Assembly: GCF_021404405.1 (NCBI RefSeq)
Contig: NZ_JABFTV010000013.1
Coordinates: 101,254 to 165,253, forward strand
Source of the DNA: Billgrantia aerodenitrificans
GTDB lineage: Bacteria; Pseudomonadota; Gammaproteobacteria; Pseudomonadales; Halomonadaceae
DNA: 64,000 nt
Direction of reading: 5' to 3'
Shown here: positions 27,166 through 36,291 of the stretch, in pieces
Layout: the number at the start of each line of letters is the position of its first letter
Position numbering within the stretch: position 1 is the first letter of the stretch
The notes under the pieces: generated by a model
Told to the model about the DNA's origin: nothing
What the model saw: the letters and a program-made list of their open reading frames with translations, nothing else
The model's database searches: none
Translations under genes and position numbers: made by a program

Positions 27166-29298
27166 CTAGCCGTCGATCTCTCTCCTGAACGGCGGCAGCG
27201 CATCGAGCAATGCCTGTCCGTAGCGCCGCGTGAGCACGCGCCGGTCGAGCAGCGTGATGCGTCCCTGATCGGCCTCCTTGCGAATCAGACGGCCACAGGC
27301 CTGCACCAGTTTGATCGAGGCATCGGGCACGCTGATGCGCATGAAGGGATTGCCACCCCGGCTCTCGATCCATTCGGCCAAGGTCGCACCCACCGGGTCG
27401 TCGGGCACGGCGAACGGCAGCCGCGTGATCACCACATGGGTCAGATAGTCGCCGGGCAGATCGATGCCCTCGGCGAAGCTCGCCAGACCGAAGATCACGC
27501 TGCCCTCGCCGCCATCCACCCGCGCCCGATGCCGCTCGATGAGCTCGCGCTTGGGCAAGCGGTCCTGTGCCAATACCCGCTCGCGCCACTTCGCCGGTAG
27601 CACCTTTTCCACCGCGCGCAGCTGCGCTCGCGACGAGAACAGCATCAGCACGGCCTCCTTGTCGCCCAGCCCGCTGACGAAATCGACGATGGCCCGCTCG
27701 TGGGCATCGCGGTCGCCGGGGTCCACGGCCTGGCGCGGCACACTGAGCACCGCTCGGGAGTAATCGAAGGGGCTCGGCAGGCGCTGGTAGCGGTAGCGGT
27801 TGGCCAGCCCGGCACGCTCCTGCAGGCGCTCGAAGCGGCCCAGGGCGGTCAGCGTGGCCGAGGTCACCACCGCACCGAAGCAGCTGCCCCACAGGCTCTT
27901 GGCCAGAGTCGGTGCCGCCGACACGGGACTCGCCGAGAACACCAGCTCGGGTTCGCTGCCGAAGCGCTCCAGCGTCAGCCAGCGCGCTCTCGGCGCCTCG
28001 CCTTCCATGTCGGTTTCGGCGTATGACTCCCACAGCCCGTGGGCCTCCAGCGCGCGACCGTGCAACAGCGCCAGCAGCGGCAGCCACGCCTCGGCCTGCT
28101 CGCGTTCGAGCCCGGTGTGCTTGTCGGGGTCGAGACTCTCACGCAGGATGTCGCTCATGGTTTCCAGCGTGCGCGAGAGTTCGGCGAAGCCCACCAGCAG
28201 GCTGCCGGCATGCTCGCGCAGGGCCTCGGGAACGCGTCCCATCTCGAAGCGAAACTGATGATTCTCCTCATCTTCCGCGAGCCCATGCTGCCGCCCGGCC
28301 AGCTGATGGCCCAGGGAATAGGCCTCACCCAGACGCGGCTCCAGCGCGGCGATGGTTTCCGGCAGCCCGGCGAGCAACCGCGCCAGGGTCGGTTGTATCG
28401 CCAGCGCCTGGTTGAGCTCGGTCAGCGACTTCTTCAGATTGCCCAGCCAGCGCAGCGTGCCATTGATGCCTACGCGGTGGGCAAAGTGGTTCAACGCCTT
28501 GTCCGGTAGGTGGTGGCCTTCGTCGAAGACGTAGATGCAGTCGCCGGGTGGCGGCAACACCACGCCGCCGCCCAGCGACAGGTCGGCCAGTACCAGATCG
28601 TGGTTGGCGACGATGATGTCGGCACTCTCGAGGTCGCGGCGGGCACGGAAGAAGGCGCAGGCGGCGAAATGGCCGCAGCGGCGATTGGTGCACTGGCGAT
28701 GGTCAATGGTCAGCCTCCGCCAGTCGCCGTCGTCGATGGCCACGGGCCAGCTCTCGCGATCCCCTTCCCAGCGACCGCTGCCGTAGGCATCGGCCATTTC
28801 CTGCACCAGCGCCTGGAAATGATCGCCGGCACCCTGGGCCAGGCTCTGCTCGAACAGCGACAGGGTGGGGTTGTCCTCGACGCCGTCGAGGGCCTGTTCC
28901 AGGCGCGTCAGGCAGAGGTAGCGACCGCGCCCCTTGGCCAGGGCGTAGTCGAAGTCGAGGCCGCTGTGGGCCTTGAGAGTAGGCAGGTCCTGCAGCAGCA
29001 CCTGCTCCTGCAGGGCAATGGTGGCCGTGGCCACCACCAGGCGCTTGCCCTTGGCCTTGGCCACCGGCAGCGCCGCCAGCAGGTAGGCCAGGGTCTTGCC
29101 GGTGCCAGTGCCCGCTTCGAGCACGCAGACGTGCTCGTCGGAAAGCCGCCGGCCGGCGTCGTCGGCCTCGATGCCGCCCAGCGTGCGGGCGATCTCGGCG
29201 ATCATCAGCCGCTGGCCGTAGCGTGGCGTCAGCCCCTGGGCCTCCAGCACGCGACGGTAGGCGGCCTGTATCTCACCCTTGAGGGCCTCGTCGAGCAT
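27166..29298 (-). CDS. dinG: ATP-dependent DNA helicase DinG
   Basis: Superfamily 2, XPD-like 5'-3' helicase, 710 residues, SOS-linked in E. coli and able to unwind R-loops. Walker A is EAGTGTGKTLA, the Walker B box is DEGHHL, and the iron-sulfur cysteines include YLCLTR and CTNRRCGHFAAC. The C-terminal helicase motif QACGRLIRKEADQG is intact. It is preceded by a 291-base intergenic gap after the rhlB-type gene, so it likely has its own promoter. Confidence 0.95.
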   Translation of the reverse strand: MLDEALKGEIQAAYRRVLEAQGLTPRYGQRLMIAEIARTLGGIEADDAGRRLSDEHVCVLEAGTGTGKTLAYLLAALPVAKAKGKRLVVATATIALQEQVLLQDLPTLKAHSGLDFDYALAKGRGRYLCLTRLEQALDGVEDNPTLSLFEQSLAQGAGDHFQALVQEMADAYGSGRWEGDRESWPVAIDDGDWRRLTIDHRQCTNRRCGHFAACAFFRARRDLESADIIVANHDLVLADLSLGGGVVLPPPGDCIYVFDEGHHLPDKALNHFAHRVGINGTLRWLGNLKKSLTELNQALAIQPTLARLLAGLPETIAALEPRLGEAYSLGHQLAGRQHGLAEDEENHQFRFEMGRVPEALREHAGSLLVGFAELSRTLETMSDILRESLDPDKHTGLEREQAEAWLPLLALLHGRALEAHGLWESYAETDMEGEAPRARWLTLERFGSEPELVFSASPVSAAPTLAKSLWGSCFGAVVTSATLTALGRFERLQERAGLANRYRYQRLPSPFDYSRAVLSVPRQAVDPGDRDAHERAIVDFVSGLGDKEAVLMLFSSRAQLRAVEKVLPAKWRERVLAQDRLPKRELIERHRARVDGGEGSVIFGLASFAEGIDLPGDYLTHVVITRLPFAVPDDPVGATLAEWIESRGGNPFMRISVPDASIKLVQACGRLIRKEADQGRITLLDRRVLTRRYGQALLDALPPFRREIDG

Positions 29299-29589
29299 GG
29301 CCTCACTCTCTAGAGAACTTGGGAGGAACAGCTTCGAGCAAACCGGAGCTCAGCGACTGCCAGGGAGCCCTTGGCGGCGAATCCGGGGCCGTCGACAGGT
29401 TTACGAGGAGGCGCTGTGAACCCATCCCTGGGCGCTACTTTTGCCCTGCGGCGCTCTCGCATCCTGCTCCGCTTGCAGGGCCGGTGCTGGCCATCCATGG
29501 CCAGCCCGTTCGGAGCAGTGCTCCTCACCCATGGCAAAAGACCTCCTCTTCAACCTGTCCCCGGCCCTGTGCAGCAAGGCAGCATGCCG
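29299..29589. other. Gene-free 291-base gap with inverted-repeat character
   Basis: No start, ribosome-binding site or family match supports a gene here. The stretch contains several near-palindromic blocks (for example CCATGGCCAGC and repeated GCTCC/GGAGC elements), and one frame on the minus strand stays open for 75 codons with a basic, low-complexity product. It looks like an intergenic repeat element rather than coding DNA; only one copy is in this window. Confidence 0.4.
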
Positions 29590-30864
29590 TTACAGCAGCC
29601 CCTCGGGCGGGTGCTCGCAGGGCAGCTTGTCCTGGATGTAGCGCTCGATTTCCGGCAGCGAGAAGGCGTCCTCCTCGCCGACGAAGCTGATCGACACCCC
29701 GGTGGCCCCGGCACGGCCGGTACGGCCGATACGATGGACGTAATCCTCCGGATCCTCCGGCAGGGTGTAGTTGATCACGTGGCTGACATCCTCGATGTGG
29801 ATGCCGCGGCCGGCCACGTCGGTGGCCACCAACACCTGCACCTCGCCCTCGCGGAAGCGCTCCAGGGTCTTGATGCGCTGATTCTGCGGCACGTCGCCGG
29901 AGAGCATGGCCACGTTGATGTCGGCCTTCTTGAGCAGACTCTCGAGCTTGCGCACCAGGTCGCGACGGTTGCCGAACACCATCACCCGGTCGAAGCTCTC
30001 CTGCTTGAGCAGGTTGATCAGCAGGCGCTGCTTGTCGTCATCGCTGACCATATAGACGCGCTGATCGATGTTGGCCTTGTTGTCTACCGTGACCTCGATC
30101 TCGACGTGGGTCGGCTGATGGGTCCACTGGCTGGCCAGGTTAAGGATATCTTCGGAGAAGGTGGCCGAGAAGAGGAAAGTCTGACGCTCTTCCTTCTTCG
30201 GCGTATGGCGAATGATGCGTTTGACGTCGGGAATGAAGCCCATCGACAGCATGCGATCGGCCTCGTCGAGCACCAGGATCTCGACCTGGGTGAGATCGAC
30301 GTCGCGCTTCTCGTGGAAGTCGAGCAGACGACCTGGCGTGGCGACCAGGAGGTCGAGCTTCTTGCCCAGGTGCTCGCGCTGTTTCTGGTAGTCCATGCCG
30401 CCGACTACGCTGGCCACGTTGAGATCGGTGAAACGCGCCAGGGCTTTGGCGTCCTTCTCGATCTGCAGCGCCAGCTCACGAGTCGGCGCCACGATCAGCG
30501 CACGCGGCGCACCGGGCTTCTGCCCATTCGGCGCCTCTTCCTCGAGGAAGTAGGCCAGGATCGAGATCAGGAAGGCGGCGGTCTTGCCGGTGCCGGTCTG
30601 GGCCTTGCCCACCACATCGCCACCCAGCAGGGTATGGGCCAGCGCTTCGGCCTGGATCGGCGTGCAGTACTCGAAGCCCAGGGCGTGGATGGCGCGCATC
30701 AGCGGCAGCGGTAGATCGAAGTCGTGAAAGCGCCACTTGCCCGCCACGGCAGGCACCTGAAACTGGCGCAGGTCCCAGTTGGACTGGCTGCGGCGCGGCT
30801 TGCGACGACGACGCTTGGGCTTGCGGTTCTCGGCCGGGGCTGTGGTCTGTTCCGACTCGCTCAT
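29590..30864 (-). CDS. rhlB: DEAD-box ATP-dependent RNA helicase, RhlB type
   Basis: RNA helicase of 424 residues. A basic N-terminal tail (KPKRRRRKPRR) precedes the Q motif region, Walker A AQTGTGKTAAF, DEAD box LDEADRML, SAT motif FSATFS, and HRIGRTGRAG. RhlB in E. coli is a degradosome helicase; the arginine-rich tract and short C-terminus fit RhlB better than RhlE. Start 30864 lacks a strong Shine-Dalgarno but avoids a 50-residue extension of unlike composition. Confidence 0.88.
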   Translation of the reverse strand: MSESEQTTAPAENRKPKRRRRKPRRSQSNWDLRQFQVPAVAGKWRFHDFDLPLPLMRAIHALGFEYCTPIQAEALAHTLLGGDVVGKAQTGTGKTAAFLISILAYFLEEEAPNGQKPGAPRALIVAPTRELALQIEKDAKALARFTDLNVASVVGGMDYQKQREHLGKKLDLLVATPGRLLDFHEKRDVDLTQVEILVLDEADRMLSMGFIPDVKRIIRHTPKKEERQTFLFSATFSEDILNLASQWTHQPTHVEIEVTVDNKANIDQRVYMVSDDDKQRLLINLLKQESFDRVMVFGNRRDLVRKLESLLKKADINVAMLSGDVPQNQRIKTLERFREGEVQVLVATDVAGRGIHIEDVSHVINYTLPEDPEDYVHRIGRTGRAGATGVSISFVGEEDAFSLPEIERYIQDKLPCEHPPEGLL

Positions 30865-31007
30865 AGGCTGTATGTCTTGTCCGTAGCAATGGGGTGAACT
30901 TCGTACAGCCGCATATTGTACCAGCCTATGGCGAGGAGGGCGCGCCTCTTGCATCGGACTGGTAGAATGCCCACTCATGCAGCTCTTGAAGATTAGGAGT
31001 CCGGCCA

Positions 31008-31268
31008 ATGACACGCCGCAAAAAGACCCGCTCGCTGGCCGACAAGGTGACCATCCGCACCGGCAAGCGCAAGGACTACAAGAAGTGGCGCCACGAAAAC
31101 CCCGACCAGGTGACCTCGTCGCGCCGTTTCACCCAGAAGAAGCGCCAGCAGCGCAAGCTGCAGGCGGCACGCAAGCTGGCCCGCCAGAAACAGGGCGCCA
31201 GCATCGCCATCCACCCCACCCCCGCCTCAGAACAGAGTGCAACGACTCGCGAGGAGCATGACGAGTGA
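31008..31268 (+). CDS. Small highly basic protein of unknown function
   Basis: An 86-residue protein in which about a third of residues 1-65 are Lys or Arg (MTRRKKTRSLADKVTIR, then FTQKKRQQRKLQAARKLARQK), ending in an acidic tail EEHDE. Such composition suggests RNA or ribosome binding, but I recognise no family. The start follows AGGAGTCCGGCC closely, and the stop overlaps the xthA GTG start (GTGA), so coding status is well supported by coupling. Divergent from rhlB. Confidence 0.75.
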   Translation: MTRRKKTRSLADKVTIRTGKRKDYKKWRHENPDQVTSSRRFTQKKRQQRKLQAARKLARQKQGASIAIHPTPASEQSATTREEHDE

Positions 31269-32098
31269 CACGCCTTGTCTCGTTCAACATCAACGGCCTG
31301 CGCGCCCGGCTGCACCAGCTCGAGGCGCTGATCGAAGCCCACCAGCCGCTGGTGATCGGCCTGCAGGAAACCAAGGTGCATGACGACGAGTTTCCCCGCG
31401 AGGCGGTCGAGGCGATGGGCTATCACGTCCACTACCACGGCCAGAAGGGCCACTACGGCGTTGCGCTCATGTGCCACAAGACGCTCTGCCCAAACGGGCC
31501 GGAAGAGGTCTTCTTCGGCCTGCCCGGCGACGGCGAGGAGTCCCAGCGCCGCCTGATCGGTGTGCGCCTGCGCACCGCCGACGGCGAGGCGCTGACCGTA
31601 TGGAACGGCTACTTCCCTCAGGGCGAGAACGTCGATCACCCCACCAAGTTTCCCAACAAGCGCGAGTTCTACGCACAGCTGATCGCGCTGCTGCGGGAGC
31701 GGCATCGCCCCGACGAGCGGCTGGTGGTGATGGGGGATTTCAACATCTCCCCCGAGGACATCGACATCGGCATCGGCGAGGACAACCGCAAGCGCTGGCT
31801 GCGCGAGGGCAAGACCAGCTTTCAGCCCATCGAGCGCGAGTGGCTCGGCACGCTCAAGGCATGGGGACTCAGGGACAGCTATCGGGTACGTTATCCAGAG
31901 GTGGACGACCGCTTCAGCTGGTTCGACTATCGCTCCCGCGGTTTCGAACGCGAGCCCAGGCGCGGCCTGCGCATCGACTATATCCTGGTCACGGCACCGC
32001 TGGCCGAGCGCGTGCGCGATGCCGGCATCGACTACGACCTGCGCGGCATGGAGCGCCCTTCCGACCACGCCCCGGTGTGGACCGAGTTCGAACCCTGA
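31265..32098 (+). CDS. xthA: Exodeoxyribonuclease III
   Basis: Metal-dependent AP endonuclease and 3'-5' exonuclease for base-excision repair, 277 residues, GTG start overlapping the preceding small gene. Exo-endo-phosphatase motifs are all present: FNINGLRARL, LQETKVHDDEFP, VMGDFNISPEDIDIG, RIDYILVT and the C-terminal SDHAPVWTEF. Confidence 0.95.
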   Translation: MTRLVSFNINGLRARLHQLEALIEAHQPLVIGLQETKVHDDEFPREAVEAMGYHVHYHGQKGHYGVALMCHKTLCPNGPEEVFFGLPGDGEESQRRLIGVRLRTADGEALTVWNGYFPQGENVDHPTKFPNKREFYAQLIALLRERHRPDERLVVMGDFNISPEDIDIGIGEDNRKRWLREGKTSFQPIEREWLGTLKAWGLRDSYRVRYPEVDDRFSWFDYRSRGFEREPRRGLRIDYILVTAPLAERVRDAGIDYDLRGMERPSDHAPVWTEFEP

Positions 32099-32128
32099 GC
32101 CGTTCCTGACCCACTAGCTCTCGGCTTG

Positions 32129-33208
32129 CTAGCGAGTCGAGAGCCAGTGCGGATCGACTTCCGCCCCACGGCGCTGGGCTTGCTGCATGGCCTCCTTCGC
32201 CAGCTCGAGCCGCCCCCAGCCATTGGCCAGCAGCGCCAGGCGCTGCCAGTCATCGCCTTTCTCGCTGCGCTGTGCCACCTCGCGCCAGGCCGCGAGCGCC
32301 CGTTCTCGATCGCGGGCCTGCTCCCAGGCGCGAGCCAGCAGGCGCCGGTTATCCAGGGTATCGGGCAGCGCCTCATCGTCCAACGCCGCTTCGAGATGCT
32401 CCGCGGCTCGGGCCGGTGTACCGGCGATCAGATGCAATTCGATGCGCTGACGCAGGTCCGCCTCGTTGCGCAACACCCCCAGGCGCCAGCCGGCTTCCCA
32501 GATGGCCGCAGCGCGCTGGGTATCGCCCAACCCCTGAGCCAGTGCCGTCGCCCGTCGCCAGGCCTCGGGCGGAGCCTCGGCCCCCAGGGCAGTCTCCAGC
32601 CTTGCCAGGGCCTCTTCGCCGCGCCCGGCGTGCTGGAACACGCTGGCAGCCAGCATCTGACGTCGCTCATCGGGAGCGGGGTCGTCCGCCAGCGCACGCT
32701 CGACCCAACCCGCGGCATCTTCCCAACGCTCCAACTCTGCCAGAGCACGGGCCAGGCGCCAGCTGTCATCGGTACTGCCGTCGTGGCGTTCATGCCAGTC
32801 GAGCCACAGCGCCACCGCCTCTTCGGTCTGCCCTGCCGCCAGACGCAGGCGTGCCTCTTCGCGAAGCCAGCGATCACGCTGACGCGTCGGCGCCTCCTGC
32901 ACCCGGCGTGCCTGACGCAGCTGATCGGCAGCAGATTCGCTGCGCCCCATACCGGCTTCGGCCCCCGCCGCCAGCTGGCGGTACAGCGCACCGGCCCAGC
33001 GGTCGGCGGCATTGCCGCCTTCCAAACGCTGGGCCTGCGAGCGTGCGCGCTCGGCGACTCTGTCATGCTCACCCTGCTGCAGCTGACGCTGGAGCTGTTC
33101 CAAGTCAGCGATGACGTCGCCTGGAAGTGCCGGCGCATCGGCATGGGCAACGGCGGTCAGCAGCAGGCCGGCACAGGCGATCAGGCGAATTGCAGCGCAC
33201 ATCCTCAT
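32129..33208 (-). CDS. TPR-type periplasmic protein of the TonB2-like operon
   Basis: A 359-residue exported protein: the first 23 residues form a signal peptide ending AVAHA, and the rest is helical with Leu/Ala/Trp-rich repeats (EARLRLAAGQTEEAVALWLDW; QMLAASVFQHAGRGEEALARLE) typical of degenerate tetratricopeptide repeats. It is the last gene behind tonB, four bases apart. In Vibrio-type TonB2 systems a TPR protein occupies the same place and supports full function; the role here is inferred from position. Confidence 0.75.
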   Translation of the reverse strand: MRMCAAIRLIACAGLLLTAVAHADAPALPGDVIADLEQLQRQLQQGEHDRVAERARSQAQRLEGGNAADRWAGALYRQLAAGAEAGMGRSESAADQLRQARRVQEAPTRQRDRWLREEARLRLAAGQTEEAVALWLDWHERHDGSTDDSWRLARALAELERWEDAAGWVERALADDPAPDERRQMLAASVFQHAGRGEEALARLETALGAEAPPEAWRRATALAQGLGDTQRAAAIWEAGWRLGVLRNEADLRQRIELHLIAGTPARAAEHLEAALDDEALPDTLDNRRLLARAWEQARDRERALAAWREVAQRSEKGDDWQRLALLANGWGRLELAKEAMQQAQRRGAEVDPHWLSTR

Positions 33209-33212
33209 GGCC

Positions 33213-33983
33213 TCACCTCAGTTGGAACTCGAGACGTTGCCGCGCCCGACGCACGCCGCTAGCCGGCTCGAACTGCCAGCGCGCCACGGCCTGCTCGGCG
33301 GCAGAATCGAAGACGTTACGCGGCTGCGACTCGACCACACGAATGGACGAACGATCGACGCTACCGTCGGGACGGATCAGGAACTGCAGCTCCACATGCC
33401 CTTCCAGCCCTCGACGCTGGGCGCGGGATGGATATTCCGGCGGCACGCGGCTGGTCGGCGCTATTTCACCCACATCCACCGGGCCCGACTCGGCAGGCGC
33501 CGCCTGCTCGGTGGTCGGCCCCTCCTGCGCAGCACTGGGCGCTGCCGCAGGCGGGCTCGGAGCAGGTGCTGGTTCGGGAGCCGGCTGTGGCGCCGGTTCG
33601 GGCTGGGGTCGCGGCTCCGGCCTCGGCTCAGGCGGCGGTTCAGGCTGCACCTCGGCAAGCTCGGGCAGGGTGGTGTCGAGTTCCACCGTCTCCTGCGGCT
33701 CTGGCGGCAACTCCGGCTCCGGCATGGCAATCGAGCTCTCCAGTGGCGGCAGCGGCTCCGGCTGCGGCGGTGGAGTGGCCTCTACCTGCGGGGGCGGCGG
33801 CTCGGCACTGGACTCGACCGTCTCCTCCTGCACCGGCTCCGGCGCCTCGACCATGCTCATGGTCATGCTGACGTCGACCACGTCGAACTCCTCCTCCGGA
33901 GGTGTCACCAGCAGCGCCAGCAGCCAGAACAGCAGCAGCGCCAGCGCCACGCCGCCCAGCGAAGAAAAAGGGATGCGCGTCAC
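33213..33983 (-). CDS. tonB: Energy transducer TonB
   Basis: Periplasm-spanning protein of 256 residues coupling the inner-membrane proton motive force to outer-membrane receptors. One N-terminal membrane anchor (GGVALALLLFWLLALLV, about residues 10-26), a long Pro/Glu-rich spacer (about 45-165), and a C-terminal TonB domain with PPEYPSRAQRRGLEGHVEL and AVARWQFEPASG. Overlaps exbD by 4 bases (ATGA). The spacer is acidic (Pro-Glu) more than Pro-Lys. Confidence 0.93.
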   Translation of the reverse strand: MTRIPFSSLGGVALALLLFWLLALLVTPPEEEFDVVDVSMTMSMVEAPEPVQEETVESSAEPPPPQVEATPPPQPEPLPPLESSIAMPEPELPPEPQETVELDTTLPELAEVQPEPPPEPRPEPRPQPEPAPQPAPEPAPAPSPPAAAPSAAQEGPTTEQAAPAESGPVDVGEIAPTSRVPPEYPSRAQRRGLEGHVELQFLIRPDGSVDRSSIRVVESQPRNVFDSAAEQAVARWQFEPASGVRRARQRLEFQLR

Positions 33984-34387
33984 GACCGACTCCGGCTGGC
34001 GGCGACGGCCACCTGCTCCACGCCGGCCTCGCGAATGCGGTCCATCACTTCGATCAGCAGCCCGGTGGTGGAGTCGCGATCGGCCTGGATCACCACCGAG
34101 CCGTCTTCGCTCACCAACCCAGCCACCTCGTTACCCACGCGGTGCAGGTCGACGGCACGACCATCGACCCATACCGCCCCTTCGGGTGTGATGGCTACCA
34201 TCACCTGTGCATCGGGTCGCGGCGTGGCGGCGCTGGATTCGGGTCGCTCGATCTCCACTCCGCTCTCCTTGATGAAGCTGGTGGTGACGATGAAGAAGAT
34301 CAGCATGATGAAGACAACGTCCAGCATCGGGGTCAGGTTGACCTCGCTGGCCTCGCTGTCATCGGCGCCAACTCGGCGTCTACGCAT
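33980..34387 (-). CDS. exbD: Biopolymer transport protein ExbD
   Basis: Inner-membrane partner of ExbB in the TonB motor, 135 residues. One membrane helix near residues 17-37 with the conserved proton-path Asp (LTPMLDVVFIMLIFFIV), then a periplasmic domain. The start overlaps the ExbB stop by 8 bases; the stop overlaps tonB. Confidence 0.94.
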   Translation of the reverse strand: MRRRRVGADDSEASEVNLTPMLDVVFIMLIFFIVTTSFIKESGVEIERPESSAATPRPDAQVMVAITPEGAVWVDGRAVDLHRVGNEVAGLVSEDGSVVIQADRDSTTGLLIEVMDRIREAGVEQVAVAASRSRS

Positions 34388-34928
34388 CGGTATCCTCCAC
34401 GGCGCGGGCCAGGCGGTCGTGCAGCCGCTGGTCCTCGCGTCGAATGATCTGCTCGAGGCGGCTGGTGAACAGCAGCCCCACTACCGCCACGGCCATGCCG
34501 GTCAAAGTCGGCAGGGTTGCGCGGGCCACGCCATCGGCCATGGCGCGGGCCTGACTGGTATCGGTCATCGCCAGGCTGTCGAACACGGCGATCATACCGG
34601 TCACGGTGCCCAGCAAACCGAGCAGCGGGCACAGCGCCACCAGCAGCTTGAGCCACGGCAGCGGACGGCGCAGGCGTCCGATCAGCTCGCGCGCCCAGAC
34701 CTCGCGCAGGGTCAGGGCACTCCAGCTCAGGTGATCCTGACGCGCCGCCCAGCGTGCGATAAGGGCACGCCTGGCCCGGCGATAGGTGAGGCGGAAATAC
34801 CACACCCGCTCCAACGCCAGGCTGAACAGCACCATCGCTACCAGGGCAATCACCACCAGCACCGAGCCGCCGGCCTCGACCAGGCGCTCCAACGGCTCAA
34901 GGCCCCCTATCTCAAGCCAAGGCGGCAT
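34380..34928 (-). CDS. exbB: MotA/TolQ/ExbB proton channel, ExbB2 type
   Basis: Short ExbB of about 182 residues, like ExbB2 of TonB2 systems. Three membrane segments: about residues 18-36 (VLVVIALVAMVLFSLAL), about 95-115 (LVALCPLLGLLGTVTGMI) and about 140-160 (LPTLTGMAVAVVGLLFTSRL). The TolQ-family signature PLLGLLGTVTGMI is intact. Start 34928 overlaps the TtpC stop by 17 bases; an upstream ATG at 34955 is possible. Confidence 0.9.
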   Translation of the reverse strand: MPPWLEIGGLEPLERLVEAGGSVLVVIALVAMVLFSLALERVWYFRLTYRRARRALIARWAARQDHLSWSALTLREVWARELIGRLRRPLPWLKLLVALCPLLGLLGTVTGMIAVFDSLAMTDTSQARAMADGVARATLPTLTGMAVAVVGLLFTSRLEQIIRREDQRLHDRLARAVEDTDA

Positions 34929-36291
34929 CGCGACGCGCGCTCCCGGTGACGCCATCGGGCCCTTGCGGGCGATGTTCGAGCTGCTCGGCCAGGGCCGCAC
35001 TGGCCTGCCCCTCGACCAGACCCGCCAGATGGCGGCTGCGACCGGCAAGGGCGGTGTATGCAAACAGCAGCGGCACGGCGGTGATCAGCCCCAGCACTGT
35101 CGTCACCAGTGCCTGGCTGATACCGCCCGCCATCAGTTGCGGGTCGCCGGTGCCGAACACGGTGATGGCCTGGAAGGTGACGATCATGCCGGTGACGGTG
35201 CCAAGTAATCCCAGCAGCGGCGCCACCGCCGCCAGCAATTTGACCAACGGCTGGCCACGCTCCAGGCGCGGCAGCTCGGCTAGCACCGCTTCGTCGAGGC
35301 GAGCCTCCAGCGCTTCCGGCACGGGATCGTCGTGCAGCGCACGGAAGCGCTGCAGCACGCGGCCGAGCGGGTTGTCCTCGCGCAGCGTGGTGAGGTCACG
35401 CAGCTGGCGACGCATGGCCAGCGTCACCCGCAACAGGTAGGCGTACTGAAGCAGCGCGACCAGCAGGCCGAGAGCGCCGAGCCCCACCACCACGTAGCCG
35501 ACTGCTCCACCCTGGTGGAAACGCTCGATCAGGCTCGGACGTTGGGCCAACGCCGAGATGACCTGCCCACGGGTAGGATCGAGCGCCAGCAAGCGCGACT
35601 CTCCGCCATGAAAAGCTGCCAGGCTGGTAACCACTTCCCGCGGCGTGCGCTCGATCACCAACAGCGTCTGGCCATCGGCGCCACGACGCAACAACTCTCC
35701 CTCGGTGAAGGCAGCAAAATCCCCCAGTCGCACCACATCTCTTGGCGCAAGCTCACCGCTGACCGACGCCACCGGCGCCTCGAAGCGGACCACTCGAGCG
35801 GTATCGGCGGTCAGCGCCACCAGACGGTCGGCGAACACTTCGAGGTGCTCGAGCTCGAGAACCTCGGCATCGTCGAGCCGCGGCGGCAACGCCGCGCCCC
35901 CTACCGTCAACCAGCTATCGGCCAGATCGTCACGCAGCTCGCCGCTGTGGCGGGCAAGCGAGGCCAGCACGGCTTCGAGATCGTTGCCCTGCTCCTGCTG
36001 GCGGGCTTCGAGCTCGGCCTGTCGCTCGCCCAGCACCTGGGCCTCGGCCTGCAGCTCGGCGTGGCGAGCTTCCGCCTGATCGTGGGCAGCACGCGCCTCC
36101 TCAAGGGCGGCCTGCAGGGCGCTGCGGTCCTCGAGAAGCTCGGCCAGTCGCGCCCGGTCCCGGGCTTCGGCGGCTTCACGCTCGGCGCGCAGGGTAGTCA
36201 GCGGCTCGGACTGAGCCATGACCGGGGCTGTCAGAAAAATGGCGATAAGCAACCCCGCCGTGAGAGAAACCGAATAGCGCAGCGCCTTCAT
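34912..36291 (-). CDS. TtpC-like MotA/TolQ/ExbB protein
   Basis: A 459-residue ExbB-superfamily protein with a signal peptide (LTAGLLIAIFLTAPVMAQ), a large periplasmic N-terminal part that is a Glu/Ala/Arg-rich coiled coil (about residues 30-130), then a channel domain with three membrane helices and the signature PLLGLLGTVTGMI near residue 370. This architecture is that of TtpC, the extra component needed for TonB2 function in Vibrio. Overlaps the DUF3450 gene by ATGA. Confidence 0.88.
   Translation of the reverse strand: MKALRYSVSLTAGLLIAIFLTAPVMAQSEPLTTLRAEREAAEARDRARLAELLEDRSALQAALEEARAAHDQAEARHAELQAEAQVLGERQAELEARQQEQGNDLEAVLASLARHSGELRDDLADSWLTVGGAALPPRLDDAEVLELEHLEVFADRLVALTADTARVVRFEAPVASVSGELAPRDVVRLGDFAAFTEGELLRRGADGQTLLVIERTPREVVTSLAAFHGGESRLLALDPTRGQVISALAQRPSLIERFHQGGAVGYVVVGLGALGLLVALLQYAYLLRVTLAMRRQLRDLTTLREDNPLGRVLQRFRALHDDPVPEALEARLDEAVLAELPRLERGQPLVKLLAAVAPLLGLLGTVTGMIVTFQAITVFGTGDPQLMAGGISQALVTTVLGLITAVPLLFAYTALAGRSRHLAGLVEGQASAALAEQLEHRPQGPDGVTGSARRDAALA

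Noticed and set aside
29310..29537. Minus-strand frame of 75 codons between dinG and rhlB
   Set aside because: No start signal or homology; looks like frame through a repeat element.
32120..32145. Near-palindrome CTCTCG...CGAGAG at the TPR gene stop
   Set aside because: Mismatched arms and overlap with the stop codon; too weak to call a terminator.
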